A stretch of DNA of 64,000 bases, taken from assembly GCA_020692205.1 (NCBI GenBank), contig JAIMKV010000009.1, forward strand, positions 1 to 64,000. Direction: 5' to 3'. Below, piece after piece: positions 45,959-56,391 of the stretch; position 1 is the first letter of the stretch; the number at the start of each line of letters is the position of its first letter. Position numbers and translations under genes: made by a program. A model generated the notes under the pieces. The model was given only the letters and a program-made list of their open reading frames with translations, was not told where the DNA came from and did not search any database. The DNA is from Myxosarcina sp. GA_180221_E-2-1-MAG-40_15 (GTDB lineage: Bacteria; Cyanobacteriota; Cyanobacteriia; Cyanobacteriales; Xenococcaceae).

Positions 45959-46978
45959 TCAGAATTGACACAATAATAAGCCAAACCACTGTTGAGAATC
46001 AGTATAGGTTTGAATTAAGTTTAAATTGCGATCGCTTAAATAATTCTCCATTTTAGCTAAATTAAACTTGCGCGAGATTTCGGTGAGTATTCTTTCTCCT
46101 GGCTGTAATTCAATAGTTAAATCGAGACTTGCTAACGTCACTGTTTGAGCTTGCTGACTAATTAAATACATCTCAATTTGATGTTCAGTTTGGTTATAGA
46201 TTGCCTGATGCTTAAATAAATCTAAATTAAAGTTTCCCGCAAAGCGATGATTGAGGTGCTGCAACATATTGAGGTTAAATGCTGCGGTAACTCCTTGGGA
46301 ATCATTATAGGCTGCTGTTAGTATTTCCACAGGCTTTTGTAAATCGATGCCGAGTAAGAAATAGTCTCCAGGATTTAAGGCGGAGGTTACGCGATCAATA
46401 AAGCGATCGCATTCTCGGGGATTAAAGTTACCAATACTGCTGCCTAAAAAGACAATTATTCTTCTACCTAAAAATCTGCCTGATAATTGTCGTAATGCTT
46501 GACTATAAGTGGCAACTTTTCCCTGTATTTTTAGCTGGGGATAATCTGCTAATAAATTATTAGCACTCTCTTGCAAAATACCGCCGCTGACATCAACTGG
46601 CACATAATACAGTGGAGCATTTAAACCTTGATCAGCATCTAATAAATAACGGGTTTTTAGCGAGCTACCGCTACCCAATTCAACTAGTTCATTTACCTGA
46701 GTCTGCTGGACAATTTTAGGGGCATACTGTTCGAGAATACTCGCTTCGGTACGTGTCGGATAATATTCTGGTAACTGGCAAATATCCTCAAATAGCTGTG
46801 AACCTTTGCTGTCATAAAAATAGCGAGCAGGAAGAGATTTATTAGCTTTATTTAAACCGTTAATTACATCCTGTTGATCATCTTTTTCTATTGCCTGAGC
46901 ATCTAATAAATAATCAATTTCTAATCTGGCTTGAAGCGAATCTTGATGGTAATTTGCTGACTGAGAAAAAGTTGACAT
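45959..46978 (-). CDS. egtD: L-histidine N-alpha-methyltransferase
   Basis: 339 residues. FYDSKGSQLFEDICQLPEYY, ELGSGSSLKTRYLL and VFLGSSIGNFNPREC are the EgtD hallmarks (SAM-binding and histidine-binding loops). It trimethylates histidine to hercynine, the first step to ergothioneine. EgtB, the sulfoxide synthase expected to follow, is not in the window. Single gene; divergent from the formaldehyde dehydrogenase. Confidence 0.88.
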   Translation of the reverse strand: MSTFSQSANYHQDSLQARLEIDYLLDAQAIEKDDQQDVINGLNKANKSLPARYFYDSKGSQLFEDICQLPEYYPTRTEASILEQYAPKIVQQTQVNELVELGSGSSLKTRYLLDADQGLNAPLYYVPVDVSGGILQESANNLLADYPQLKIQGKVATYSQALRQLSGRFLGRRIIVFLGSSIGNFNPRECDRFIDRVTSALNPGDYFLLGIDLQKPVEILTAAYNDSQGVTAAFNLNMLQHLNHRFAGNFNLDLFKHQAIYNQTEHQIEMYLISQQAQTVTLASLDLTIELQPGERILTEISRKFNLAKMENYLSDRNLNLIQTYTDSQQWFGLLLCQF

Positions 46979-48340
<1,362 letters not shown>

Positions 48341-48427
48341 CTAAATTAGTCTCAGCTAGAGATTTGCCGACAATTAAGTAAGAGATCACAGTTGCGATCA
48401 ATTCACTAACGCCGAACTAGTTAATCA

Positions 48428-48559
48428 TCATTGGGAGCTAGTTACTGAAGTTGGCTCTGGCTGATTTTTAGCCTCAAGAAAATCAAAGTATTTCATGCCT
48501 AAAATACCAAATAAAATAAAGAATACAAGTGCAGAGAATACGGTAGCGCGTTCAAACAT
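48428..48559 (-). CDS. Very small single-pass membrane protein, 43 aa
   Basis: ATG 48559 to TGA 48428-48430. The sequence MFERATVFSALVFFILFGIL then GMKYFDFLEAKNQ has one strong N-terminal membrane helix (about 6-24) and a short polar tail (PEPTSVTSSQ). GGAAAC lies just before the ATG. It resembles the small membrane subunits of photosynthetic or respiratory complexes in size and shape, but matches none I can name. It fills an otherwise empty 430-bp spacer between two plus-strand genes. Confidence 0.55.
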   Translation of the reverse strand: MFERATVFSALVFFILFGILGMKYFDFLEAKNQPEPTSVTSSQ

Positions 48560-48770
48560 TGTTTCCAAAAGTAAATTAATTTAGCTTAATTGTTCACTAA
48601 ATTAATTAATTTGCCATTGGTTTTTTTACAGAATTTAATTGCTCTAAACTTAAAATGCTATCGGTATTTGTATGGATTTATGGTTATTTACGCGTAATTA
48701 AATTTAAGGTTACCAAGTATAGTTTGCTGTTGTAACTGACTATTTCAAATGAAATAAATACAGCTAAAAA

Positions 48771-50183
48771 ATGAGATATGAGTTATTAAAATATTTAAAA
48801 TCATCTATTGATCGCGACTGGTTGCAATATGATGAAGCTGAAAATAATCTACAAAGCGATCGCCAAAATAACAGTCAAGAACTCTACCAGCTAACTCAAG
48901 TCAGATTGCAGCAAATATCAGCTTCTGTGGCTGAACGTTCTCCCAAGCTGGCGGTTGTTATTGTTGAAGCTAATCCAGTCAAATTTTTAGCTGCTTTTTT
49001 AGCTGGGGTAATTGCGGAGGTAGATTTATTTATCGGCGATCTTGCTTGGCAACAGCGAGAGTGGGAACAAATATTAAGTTTAGTCGATCCCGATCTAGTA
49101 TTCACTTCACAAAGCACGACGCAAGATTTAATTAATCGTATTAGAACCAAGGTTCAAAATTTGACCCAATGCCAATCTAATTCGTTCGAGCAGCCTTTAA
49201 TCATGATTCCCACGGGAGGAACTTCGGGTAAAATTCGCTTTGCTATGCATACTTGGGATACTTTAATCGCTTCGGTAACTGGCTGGCAAAATTATTTCAA
49301 TTGTCAAAAAATTAATTCATTTTGCACCTTGCCTCTGCATCATGTGAGTGGTTTAATGCAGTTTATGCGCTCGTTTATAACTCAAGGAAATTTAGTTATT
49401 TGTCCCTACAAAGCAGTTCCAACTAAACAGATTACTTTAAATCAACAGGACTACTTTATTTCTTTAGTTCCCACTCAACTACAGTTTTTAATTGAAACTG
49501 TTCCTAACTGGCTGACCAAGTTTGGGACAGTATTACTCGGTGGTGCGCCGCCGAGGCGATCGCTTTTAGATACTGCCAGAGCCTATAATATTTCCTTAGC
49601 ACTTACCTATGGCATGACAGAAACTGCCTCTGGGGTAGTAATTCTTCAATCCCGAGATTTTTTAGCTGGTAATAACAGTAGTGGTCGAGTTTTACCTCAT
49701 GCGCAAATTAAACTTAAACCTGTAGATAAGCAAACGGGTTTAATTCAAATTAATTGTACTTCTCTGTGTCTAGGTTACTATCCCCAGCCTTTTAACTCAT
49801 CACAACCCTTTGTTACTGACGATCTTGGCTATTTTGATCAAGATAGTTATTTATATCTGGTAGGTAGAAATAGTCACAAAATTATTACCGGAGGTGAAAA
49901 TGTCTTTCCTGCTGAAGTTGAGTCGGCAATCTGGGCAACTAATTTAGTTAAAGACGTGTGCGTCGTTGGCATACCCGATCAAAAATGGGGACAGGCGGTG
50001 ACGGCTGTATATGTACCCGCTCAATCAAAGCCTAATTTAGCTTTGATCAAAGAAAATATTCAGTCGCAATTAGCTGCATATAAACAGCCGAAGCACTGGA
50101 TTGAAATTGATAGTTTACCCCGTAATGATCGGGGTAAAATTAATTATCAGAAATTGAAGGCATTGCTCCAGTTTCAAAATTAA
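48771..50183 (+). CDS. menE: 2-succinylbenzoate-CoA ligase
   Basis: 470 residues, AMP-binding superfamily. PTGGTSGKIRFAMHTWDTLI is the P-loop-like ATP motif, followed by LPLHHVSGLMQFMRSF, LTYGMTETASG and YLVGRNSHKIITGGENVFPA (adenylate-site and hinge). The SGKIRFAMHTW segment is typical of cyanobacterial MenE. It activates O-succinylbenzoate with CoA in phylloquinone synthesis for photosystem I. Other men genes are not in the window. The start ATG 48771 has no clear ribosome-binding site. Confidence 0.9.
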   Translation: MRYELLKYLKSSIDRDWLQYDEAENNLQSDRQNNSQELYQLTQVRLQQISASVAERSPKLAVVIVEANPVKFLAAFLAGVIAEVDLFIGDLAWQQREWEQILSLVDPDLVFTSQSTTQDLINRIRTKVQNLTQCQSNSFEQPLIMIPTGGTSGKIRFAMHTWDTLIASVTGWQNYFNCQKINSFCTLPLHHVSGLMQFMRSFITQGNLVICPYKAVPTKQITLNQQDYFISLVPTQLQFLIETVPNWLTKFGTVLLGGAPPRRSLLDTARAYNISLALTYGMTETASGVVILQSRDFLAGNNSSGRVLPHAQIKLKPVDKQTGLIQINCTSLCLGYYPQPFNSSQPFVTDDLGYFDQDSYLYLVGRNSHKIITGGENVFPAEVESAIWATNLVKDVCVVGIPDQKWGQAVTAVYVPAQSKPNLALIKENIQSQLAAYKQPKHWIEIDSLPRNDRGKINYQKLKALLQFQN

Positions 50184-50302
50184 TCATTTTATAATCATTT
50201 TAATTTAGGTAGTCTCGATAAAATATATAAAATTCACAAGTAATAGATAATAAGTTTAATCTGAATACTCATTACTTCTTGCTTAAACCTTTTGGGTTTT
50301 GG

Positions 50303-51733
50303 TCAATTCTTTTGTTGCTGATAAAGTAGTTTAAACTTGCGTTGCTGTACCTTGTGATCCACAATAGGCTGTGGATAATCGTAGCTAGCCCTCTCTAAGT
50401 CAGGTATTTTACCTGTCACCAAATATTCTGTGTCCATTGAGCTGATTTCCGACACCCACTGACGAATATATTCTCCATCTGGGTCAAATTTGGCAGCTTG
50501 GGAGGCAGGATTAAAGATCCGTAGCGGTTTAGGATCCATGCCGCTAGAAGCACTCCACTGCCAACCACCATTATTAGCCGACAAGTCGCCATCATATAAC
50601 TTTTGCATAAAATATTTTTCGCCCCAGCGCCAGTCAATAATTAGATCTTTAGTTAAAAAGCTGGCAACAATCATCCGACAACGATTATGCATCCAGCCGA
50701 TCTCATTTAGCTGTCGCATTGATGCATCTACGATCGGATAGCCTGTTTTGCCCTCACACCATGCCTGAAACTTAGCTTCGTCGTTTTCCCAAGGAAAATC
50801 TTGGAATTCTGCACGATAAGCACCTTCTGATAGTTCAGGGAAGAAAAACATACAGTGTTGATAAAATTCCCGCCAGGCTAATTCTTTTTGCCATGTTACG
50901 ACCCCACTTTTGGCTTCATCACTACGACAATTCTCTAAAACAGCTAAAGTTGCTTGCCATACTGTCCGAATACCAATCGCCCCAAACTTGAGGGCAGCAC
51001 TTAACTGAGATGTACCATCAACATAAGGAAAATTACGTTCTTCATCGTAGCAGTAGATAGCGCGATCGCAAAATTCTTCTAGCCTTTCTTGGGCAGCGGT
51101 TTCCCCTGGAGGGACTAACAAAGGGGTATCCCATTCGTAACCTAGATCCTTGGCAGAGGGTAAAGCGATCGCACCTGCTGTTTCTGCTAACTTGATTTCA
51201 GCCTGTGATAAACCTTCTAGCTGCTTAATTTCTTTAGCTACACCTGCTTTATCTTGTTTACTCCAGCTACGCCAAAATGGCGTGTAAACTTTGTAGGGTG
51301 AATCAGATGATTGGGTCAGAATTTGTCCTGGGGCGTGTAATAGCTGATCCCAAAAATTCTTAGTTTCAATACCTTTTTCGGCTAAAGCATCCTTAACCGA
51401 GCGATCGCGGTTTTTAGCATAAGGTTCAACATCCAAATTCCAGAAAACTGCTTTGGCTTTGAGTACTTCTGCTAGTTGCGGAATTGCTTTGTGGGGTTCG
51501 CCTTGAATAATTAGTAACTGACTACCCAACTGTTGATAACTTTGCTGCAACTCTGCTAAACAGCCAATCATGTAGGTAACCCTGGCTGGTGCAACATCAT
51601 CCCTGTCTAGAATACCTGGATCCAAACAAAATAAACCGACTACCTTAGAAGTACGTTCTGTCGCTGCTGCTAATCCGAGGTGATCGCTAATCCGTAAATC
51701 GCGACGATGCCAAAAGAGTATTAAATCAGACAT
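50303..51733 (-). CDS. phrA: Deoxyribodipyrimidine photolyase
   Basis: 476 residues, class I CPD photolyase. N-terminal antenna-binding domain (LILFWHRRDLRISDHLGLAA) and C-terminal FAD domain with WQKELAWREFYQHCMFF, GYPIVDASMRQLNEIGWMHN and DLSANNGGWQWSASSGMDPK. The last includes the conserved W-rich substrate and electron-transfer region. It repairs UV-made cyclobutane pyrimidine dimers using blue light. 8-HDF antenna use is typical of cyanobacterial members. Monocistronic. Confidence 0.92.
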   Translation of the reverse strand: MSDLILFWHRRDLRISDHLGLAAATERTSKVVGLFCLDPGILDRDDVAPARVTYMIGCLAELQQSYQQLGSQLLIIQGEPHKAIPQLAEVLKAKAVFWNLDVEPYAKNRDRSVKDALAEKGIETKNFWDQLLHAPGQILTQSSDSPYKVYTPFWRSWSKQDKAGVAKEIKQLEGLSQAEIKLAETAGAIALPSAKDLGYEWDTPLLVPPGETAAQERLEEFCDRAIYCYDEERNFPYVDGTSQLSAALKFGAIGIRTVWQATLAVLENCRSDEAKSGVVTWQKELAWREFYQHCMFFFPELSEGAYRAEFQDFPWENDEAKFQAWCEGKTGYPIVDASMRQLNEIGWMHNRCRMIVASFLTKDLIIDWRWGEKYFMQKLYDGDLSANNGGWQWSASSGMDPKPLRIFNPASQAAKFDPDGEYIRQWVSEISSMDTEYLVTGKIPDLERASYDYPQPIVDHKVQQRKFKLLYQQQKN

Positions 51734-51759
51734 GAATTGTTTAATGCTTTTCCGTTTTT

Positions 51760-52077
51760 TTATCTAACCAGTTCTTTTAATAGTTCGTAGTATAGGAATC
51801 TAGTTGATTTAAATAATATCCTAATCAAAGCATCTTGACCTTTGACAGTTTTTCGTAATTCGCTATAGCGATCGCTTAATTGCTTGCCAATGTCTGAGGG
51901 GATTTTTACGTTAGATGGTGCAACAGTACAGACAGCCCAAGCATACAGATGAGAACGCACTAAACTAGAACCATGAAAGCTTCTCATTGATTTTTTACCA
52001 GAATTTTTATAGCTGTAGCTCATACCTAAAAATGCCTGAAACTTACGTAAAGAGCGATCGCGCTTTTGTATTTGACC
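51760..52077 (-). pseudogene. IS110-type transposase C-terminal remnant
   Basis: Within a longer open frame, the part from about 52077 to 51760 reads SLRKFQAFLGMSYSYKNSGK then KSMRSFHGSSLVRSHLYAWA and ends with SELRKTVKGQDALIRILFKS. This follows the IS110/IS1111 C-terminal (transposase_20) layout: F.G..P....SG......I.K.G....R..LY.AA, then Y..L...GK...A.I...R.LL..LY. The N-terminal DEDD domain is missing. Upstream, the frame reads antisense to the DUF559 fragment and is not meaningful. Confidence 0.5.
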
Positions 52078-52100
52078 ACTATCAGTTGACTCTCTCTCTA

Positions 52101-52367
52101 TTTGGATTTGGTAAGTTTGTAGTTGATTTTTACTGTGATGCAGAAGGTTTGATTGTAGAGGTTGATGGTAGTATTCACGAGTTGCCAGAACAACAAGAAT
52201 TAGATCGGCAACGTTAGGCTTTACTAGAATCATTGGGTTTACGCTTTGTACGTTTAAAAGCTAAACAGGTAGAAAACGATCTTCCATCAGCATTAAATAC
52301 TATATGTAGTGCTTTAGATCCATTTTTTATACCCAAGATAAAGTCATTATTTTCGATTTCTATCTAA
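52101..52367 (+). pseudogene. DUF559 (restriction-endonuclease-like) fragment with internal stop
   Basis: FGFGKFVVDFYCDAEGLIVE then VDGSIHELPEQQELDRQR are the core of DUF559 proteins, with the VDFYC and EVDGSxH active-site-like motifs. A TAG at 52215-52217 interrupts the frame, after which it continues ALLESLGLRFVRLKAKQVEN to TAA 52365-52367. The N-terminal third (RELRKN...KFRRQ) is gone, cut next to the transposase remnant. It is probably a decayed nuclease gene truncated by insertion. Confidence 0.75.
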
Positions 52368-52395
52368 TGATATAGATTGTAATTTTTCTTGGTAA

Positions 52396-52425
52396 TTTAA
52401 ACTGCGATTAATCTTTTATTAACGA
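52396..52425 (+). promoter_or_regulatory. Candidate Pho box (three TTAA-core 8-mers)
   Basis: Three 8-mers, TTTAAACT, ATTAATCT and ATTAACGA, are separated by exactly 3 nt, giving TTAA cores with an 11-bp period (52397, 52408, 52419). This is the layout of the cyanobacterial PhoB/SphR box (yTTAAyyw repeats). It ends 62 bp before a Na/Pi-cotransporter gene. The match to the consensus is partial in each repeat. Confidence 0.6.
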
Positions 52426-52487
52426 AAAAAATAGGCGGAGACAATACTATTAAAAAGTAATTTGATGAATTATCAATACTCCTAAAA

Positions 52488-53684
52488 ATGAACCAGATCA
52501 AGCAAAACTTGCCCCAAGGAAACATTTGGAAAATACTTGGTTTAATTCTTTCATTAATAATATTTTTTGTTAGTCTCGAACTTCTCGGTGATGGTTTTGA
52601 GTTATTAGGAGAAGGTGCAGCAGAAAACTTAATTGCAGCAACACAAAATCCACTTACTGGAGTATTTGTAGGTGTTTTAGCGACAACTCTCGTTCAAAGT
52701 TCATCTACCTCAACCTCTCTTACAGTTGCTCTCGTTGCAGCGGGTACACTCACTACTACTGCGGCAATTCCGATTATTATGGGGGCAAACATCGGCACTA
52801 GTATTACCAACACTATTGTTGCTCTAGGTCATATTGATAATCAAGATGAATTTAAGCGTGCCTTTACTGGTGCATTAGTATTGGACTTTTTCAATATTAT
52901 TGCGGTTACTATCTTTTTGATTCTGGAGGTAATGTTTAATATTTTATCTTGGCCCGCTACACAATTAACTAATTTCGTAGTAGGAGCTGGAGCGATTGAG
53001 TTGTTTGATCCTTTGAGTATAGTTGTCGATCCAATTGCTGAGTTTATTGTTGGCTTAACTCAAGAAACGGGTTGGCTTGTTTTGATTATTGCTTTTGCCA
53101 TGCTCTATTTTGCGCTCAAAAACCTTGTTGGTCTTCTGAGATCTTTACTTGATGAAGATTTAAAAGGGAAAGTTAAAAAATATCTATTTGGTTCGGCATG
53201 GCAAGCAATGCTATTTGGCTTTTTGATCACCACTGCCGTTCAAAGTTCTAGTATTACTACCTCAGTTGTTATACCAATTATTGCCCTTGGTGTTGTCATA
53301 ACAATACAGGCTTTACCTTACTTCTTGGGGGCAAATATCGGCACTTCTACAACCGCCTTAATTGCAGCACTGGCTTTGGCAAGTGATGGAAGTCCAGACG
53401 GTATTGCCTCGTTAAATGTAGCATTTGTACATATGGTTCTTGAATTTTTTGCTATTGGTTTGCTTTTTCCTATTCGGAAAATTCGAGAAATTCCTATTTG
53501 GTTGGCAGAAAAGTCAGCGAATTTTCTTACTAAAAATAGAATTATTGCCTTTGCCTATGTTGCGATTATTTTCTATCTATTACCTTTTGGTGTAGTTACG
53601 CTAACTCAAGATTGGCAAGTGGGAACAGATTACGATCCTGTTGTCCCTCAAGAAGTAGAAGAATTAGAAGCAGAAGAAGCATAG
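52488..53684 (+). CDS. Na/Pi cotransporter family protein (PNaS)
   Basis: 398 residues, about eight membrane segments. The inverted-repeat QSSS motifs of the family are present twice: LVQSSSTSTSLTVALVAAGT with GANIGTSITNT, and AVQSSSITTSVVIPIIALG with GANIGTSTTA. It would take up phosphate with sodium, or at least transport an anion. It lacks the PhoU-like C-terminal domain of some bacterial members and ends in an acidic tail (VEELEAEEA). The upstream Pho-box-like element supports phosphate regulation. It is intact, between two decayed neighbours. Confidence 0.85.
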   Translation: MNQIKQNLPQGNIWKILGLILSLIIFFVSLELLGDGFELLGEGAAENLIAATQNPLTGVFVGVLATTLVQSSSTSTSLTVALVAAGTLTTTAAIPIIMGANIGTSITNTIVALGHIDNQDEFKRAFTGALVLDFFNIIAVTIFLILEVMFNILSWPATQLTNFVVGAGAIELFDPLSIVVDPIAEFIVGLTQETGWLVLIIAFAMLYFALKNLVGLLRSLLDEDLKGKVKKYLFGSAWQAMLFGFLITTAVQSSSITTSVVIPIIALGVVITIQALPYFLGANIGTSTTALIAALALASDGSPDGIASLNVAFVHMVLEFFAIGLLFPIRKIREIPIWLAEKSANFLTKNRIIAFAYVAIIFYLLPFGVVTLTQDWQVGTDYDPVVPQEVEELEAEEA

Positions 53685-53746
53685 GCAGCAGAGGTTAATG
53701 GTGATGCAGTGACGTCTCCAGACACTCATCGCGATAAATTGTTAAC

Positions 53747-53983
53747 TTATTGATATTCAGGGATTTCTTTTTGACGCGATCGCGCCACAACCAAAGCATT
53801 ATCGTTAACATCTTGAGTAACCACAGAACCAGCTGCTACAGTAACATTTTCACCCAAGGTAACAGGAGCAACCAAGACGCTATTAGAGCCTGTTTTAGTA
53901 CCCTGCTTGATGGTTGTAGGGTGTTTCTGCTTACCATCATAGTTAGCGGTAATTGTTCCTGCCTCGATATTAACGCGATCGCC
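53747..53983 (-). pseudogene. glmU: Orphan 3' fragment of glmU
   Basis: On the minus strand the frame from 53983 reads [20 protein letters not shown] then [20 protein letters not shown] and ends [12 protein letters not shown]. This is the C-terminal acetyltransferase (left-handed beta-helix) end of GlmU, where the canonical text is [13 protein letters not shown]. Only about 79 of roughly 450 codons remain. A TGA (53984-53986) directly precedes the homology, marking a breakpoint. The essential complete glmU must be elsewhere, so this is a duplicated or translocated remnant. Confidence 0.85.
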
Positions 53984-54031
53984 TCAAGCTTATAATCAAT
54001 AATAATAAGGTTGACTAATTAATAAAACTTG

Positions 54032-54301
54032 ATGCCGAAATATATTATGTGGGGTAGCTATTGCGAAAACGCTCTGGAAAAACGCACTCCTTACAGACAA
54101 TCACATTTAGCTGGTCTTATGGTTCAAAAAGAACAAGGAATATTAGTTACTTTAGGCCCAACCAAAGATAACACCAAGGTCTTTGGGATTTATCAAGCAG
54201 ATCGAAAAGATACTGTACGCCAGCTAATAGAGTCCGATCCTTACTGGCAACATGGTATTTGGACTGAGTATGAAATAAAAGAATGGATTCAAGCTTTCTA
54301 G
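54032..54301 (+). CDS. YCII-related domain protein
   Basis: 89 residues from ATG 54032 (a TTG 3 bp earlier gives one more). PKYIMWGSYCENALEKRTPY then RQSHLAGLMVQKEQGILVTL has the ferredoxin-like YCII pattern with the conserved His of R.xHL. The later DRKDTVRQLIESDPYWQHGI motif (DPY) is typical. Probably a small cytosolic dimer; function unknown. It begins 45 bp after the glmU remnant. Confidence 0.8.
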   Translation: MPKYIMWGSYCENALEKRTPYRQSHLAGLMVQKEQGILVTLGPTKDNTKVFGIYQADRKDTVRQLIESDPYWQHGIWTEYEIKEWIQAF

Positions 54302-54346
54302 ATTGATGGACTAGATAAGTTATTGCCGTGATAACTTAAGTTAATT

Positions 54347-55222
54347 ATGCAATATCAAGGTCTGTTTGTCGGTTTAACTACCTTAGATTTTATCTATCTG
54401 AGCGATCGCCCATTACCAGAAAATCAGAAATTAGTCGCACAAGATTATTTAACTGTAGCCGGGGGGCCAGCAACTAATGCTGCCGTTGCTTTTAACTATT
54501 TTGAGAATCACGGCAAATTATTGACTGTTTTGGGACAGCATCCTTTGACAGAGTTGATCGAACAGGATTTAGAGGAACATTCAGTAGAAATAATCGACTT
54601 AATGCCAGAGAAAAGAGATCCTCCTCCTATTTCATCGATTATCGTGACGGCAGATACGGGAAAACGTTCGATTATTTCAATTAATGCGGTTAAATCACCA
54701 GCTAATTGCTCGATCTCTGAAGATTTGCTGAGTGAAATAGATATTGTTTTAATTGATGGACATCAGATAGAAGTAAGTTTGGCGATCGCCAAACTTGCTA
54801 AAGCCAAACAAATTCCTGTAGTGATCGATGGTGGTAGCTGGAAGCCAGGATTAGAAAAGGTGCTTCCTTTCGTTGACTATGCTGTATGTTCGGCTAATTT
54901 TTATCCCCCTCAGTGCCAAAATGCCGCTGATGTCGGCAAATTTCTTCAGAATCAGGGAATTTCTCACATTGCTATTACCAATGGAGAGCAGCCAATTCAA
55001 TGTTTTGCAGCAGGAGAAAGCTTGACTGTTCCCGTATTCTCAGTTAAAGCTGTAGACACTTTAGGTGCAGGGGATATATTTCACGGTGCTTTTTGCCATT
55101 ATATTCTTGAGCAAGACTTTACCACCGCTTTGAGTTTAGCGGCAAAGATAGCTAGTAAGTGTTGTCAGTTTTTTGGTACTAGAAGCTGGCTGGAAGATTC
55201 AATCGGGATTGATACTGTTTAG
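54347..55222 (+). CDS. PfkB-family carbohydrate kinase
   Basis: 291 residues. AGGPATNAAVAFNYF near the start is the PfkB substrate motif 1, and DTLGAGDIFHGAFCHYI is motif 2 with the catalytic Asp and anion hole. The phosphate acceptor (ribose, fructose, adenosine or other) cannot be told. Its stop overlaps the convergent FAD oxidoreductase stop by 4 bp. It starts 45 bp after the YCII gene, so co-transcription is possible. Confidence 0.87.
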   Translation: MQYQGLFVGLTTLDFIYLSDRPLPENQKLVAQDYLTVAGGPATNAAVAFNYFENHGKLLTVLGQHPLTELIEQDLEEHSVEIIDLMPEKRDPPPISSIIVTADTGKRSIISINAVKSPANCSISEDLLSEIDIVLIDGHQIEVSLAIAKLAKAKQIPVVIDGGSWKPGLEKVLPFVDYAVCSANFYPPQCQNAADVGKFLQNQGISHIAITNGEQPIQCFAAGESLTVPVFSVKAVDTLGAGDIFHGAFCHYILEQDFTTALSLAAKIASKCCQFFGTRSWLEDSIGIDTV

Positions 55223-56391
55223 TGAATAGCTTGATTTAAAGTTAACTGTAGCTGCTCAATAATTTTGTCTTCTTTGCTCTTAGTCCAATGAGCAAACCGT
55301 CTAGCTAATACGGGAGCAAATACAAGAGTACTAGTAAAGCCTGAAAATAAATAAAGTCCTGGAATATTTGCCAAATTACCGACTAAAGCAATTCCTCGAT
55401 CATTAAATGCAACTAAACAACTATGACATTTACCAGGAAGATCTTCTAATAAAGGCAATACTTTACCTACCTGTTCACGAATTTGGGCTTCAGCAACAGT
55501 TAGATTAAATTTAGCTTGAGGATTCTCAGCGATCGCGCTAATTTGCCCCATACATAAACTACCATTGATAAACTGTACTGCCCCAGGATCTAAGATTAAC
55601 TTAGTGGAATCCGCGTCGGGATAATTGTCAGAAAATTCCGCTTTTCTAGCTTCAGCTTCCAAGATAAACCTTTGCTGTACTGCTGGCATTACCACTGTAC
55701 CCAACTCCAAATCTACAGGAGGAGTCATGATTAATTGAGCATGGGTGAAATAGTTGCTAACCTCAATCCCTACCTGCTGCAATAGCGATCGCGATAGTCC
55801 CCCCGCACAGACAACGGTATTGTCTGCATAGTATGAATTAGACTCGGTTTTCACCCCGATTACAGTTTCTCCCTGGCGTAACAAAGCTGCTTGTTCATAA
55901 ATAATTTTGCCTCCGTTAAGCTGAAAAGCCTGAAGATAAGCATCAGTTGTCTTTTGAGCCTGAATATGGCCATGAGGTAATTTCAGTACTCCTGAAATGG
56001 CATTAGGATTGAGCAACGGCTCTAATATGCAGGCATCTTGAACGCTAAGTAACTCTGGAGTAAGCGCAAAGCGATCGTATTTTTGAGCGATAATTTCAGG
56101 GTCATCTTGGCGATCTATAGTTAAGACTAGATCAAGTTCTCTAAACTCCGTATCTGCTGCTAGTTCCTCACTCAGATGACGATGCAGTTCAATACCTTCT
56201 TGACCTAAAAAGCGAGTTAATTCATCTGTTCCCGACCAATAAGCCAAGCCGCCATAGCTATAAACAGTCGCATTGTCTGGATCAAGATCTTTTTCCAATA
56301 GAAGAACTTTAAAGTCTTGTTGACTCAGTTCATAAGCAAGACTAGCACCAGTTATCCCTGCACCAATTACTATCCAGTCATATATGGTCAT
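55219..56391 (-). CDS. FAD-dependent oxidoreductase (ThiO/DAO-like)
   Basis: 390 residues. The N-terminal Rossmann VIGAGITGASLAYELSQQDF (8-27) binds FAD. The middle has TVVCAGGLSRSLLQQVG, and the end LYLFSGFTSTLVFAPVLARR matches the D-amino-acid/glycine oxidase family. It may oxidise a glycine-like or D-amino acid. It is downstream of mazG with a 14-bp overlap, so both are translated from one message. Confidence 0.85.
   Translation of the reverse strand: MTIYDWIVIGAGITGASLAYELSQQDFKVLLLEKDLDPDNATVYSYGGLAYWSGTDELTRFLGQEGIELHRHLSEELAADTEFRELDLVLTIDRQDDPEIIAQKYDRFALTPELLSVQDACILEPLLNPNAISGVLKLPHGHIQAQKTTDAYLQAFQLNGGKIIYEQAALLRQGETVIGVKTESNSYYADNTVVCAGGLSRSLLQQVGIEVSNYFTHAQLIMTPPVDLELGTVVMPAVQQRFILEAEARKAEFSDNYPDADSTKLILDPGAVQFINGSLCMGQISAIAENPQAKFNLTVAEAQIREQVGKVLPLLEDLPGKCHSCLVAFNDRGIALVGNLANIPGLYLFSGFTSTLVFAPVLARRFAHWTKSKEDKIIEQLQLTLNQAIH

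Noticed and set aside
51987-52217. 76-residue plus-strand open frame starting at 51987
   Set aside because: Its first 38 residues lie antisense to the transposase remnant; only the part from 52101 has DUF559 similarity, and it ends at an internal stop.
53750-53995. 81-codon plus-strand open frame
   Set aside because: It is antisense to the glmU C-terminal remnant, which has clear homology.
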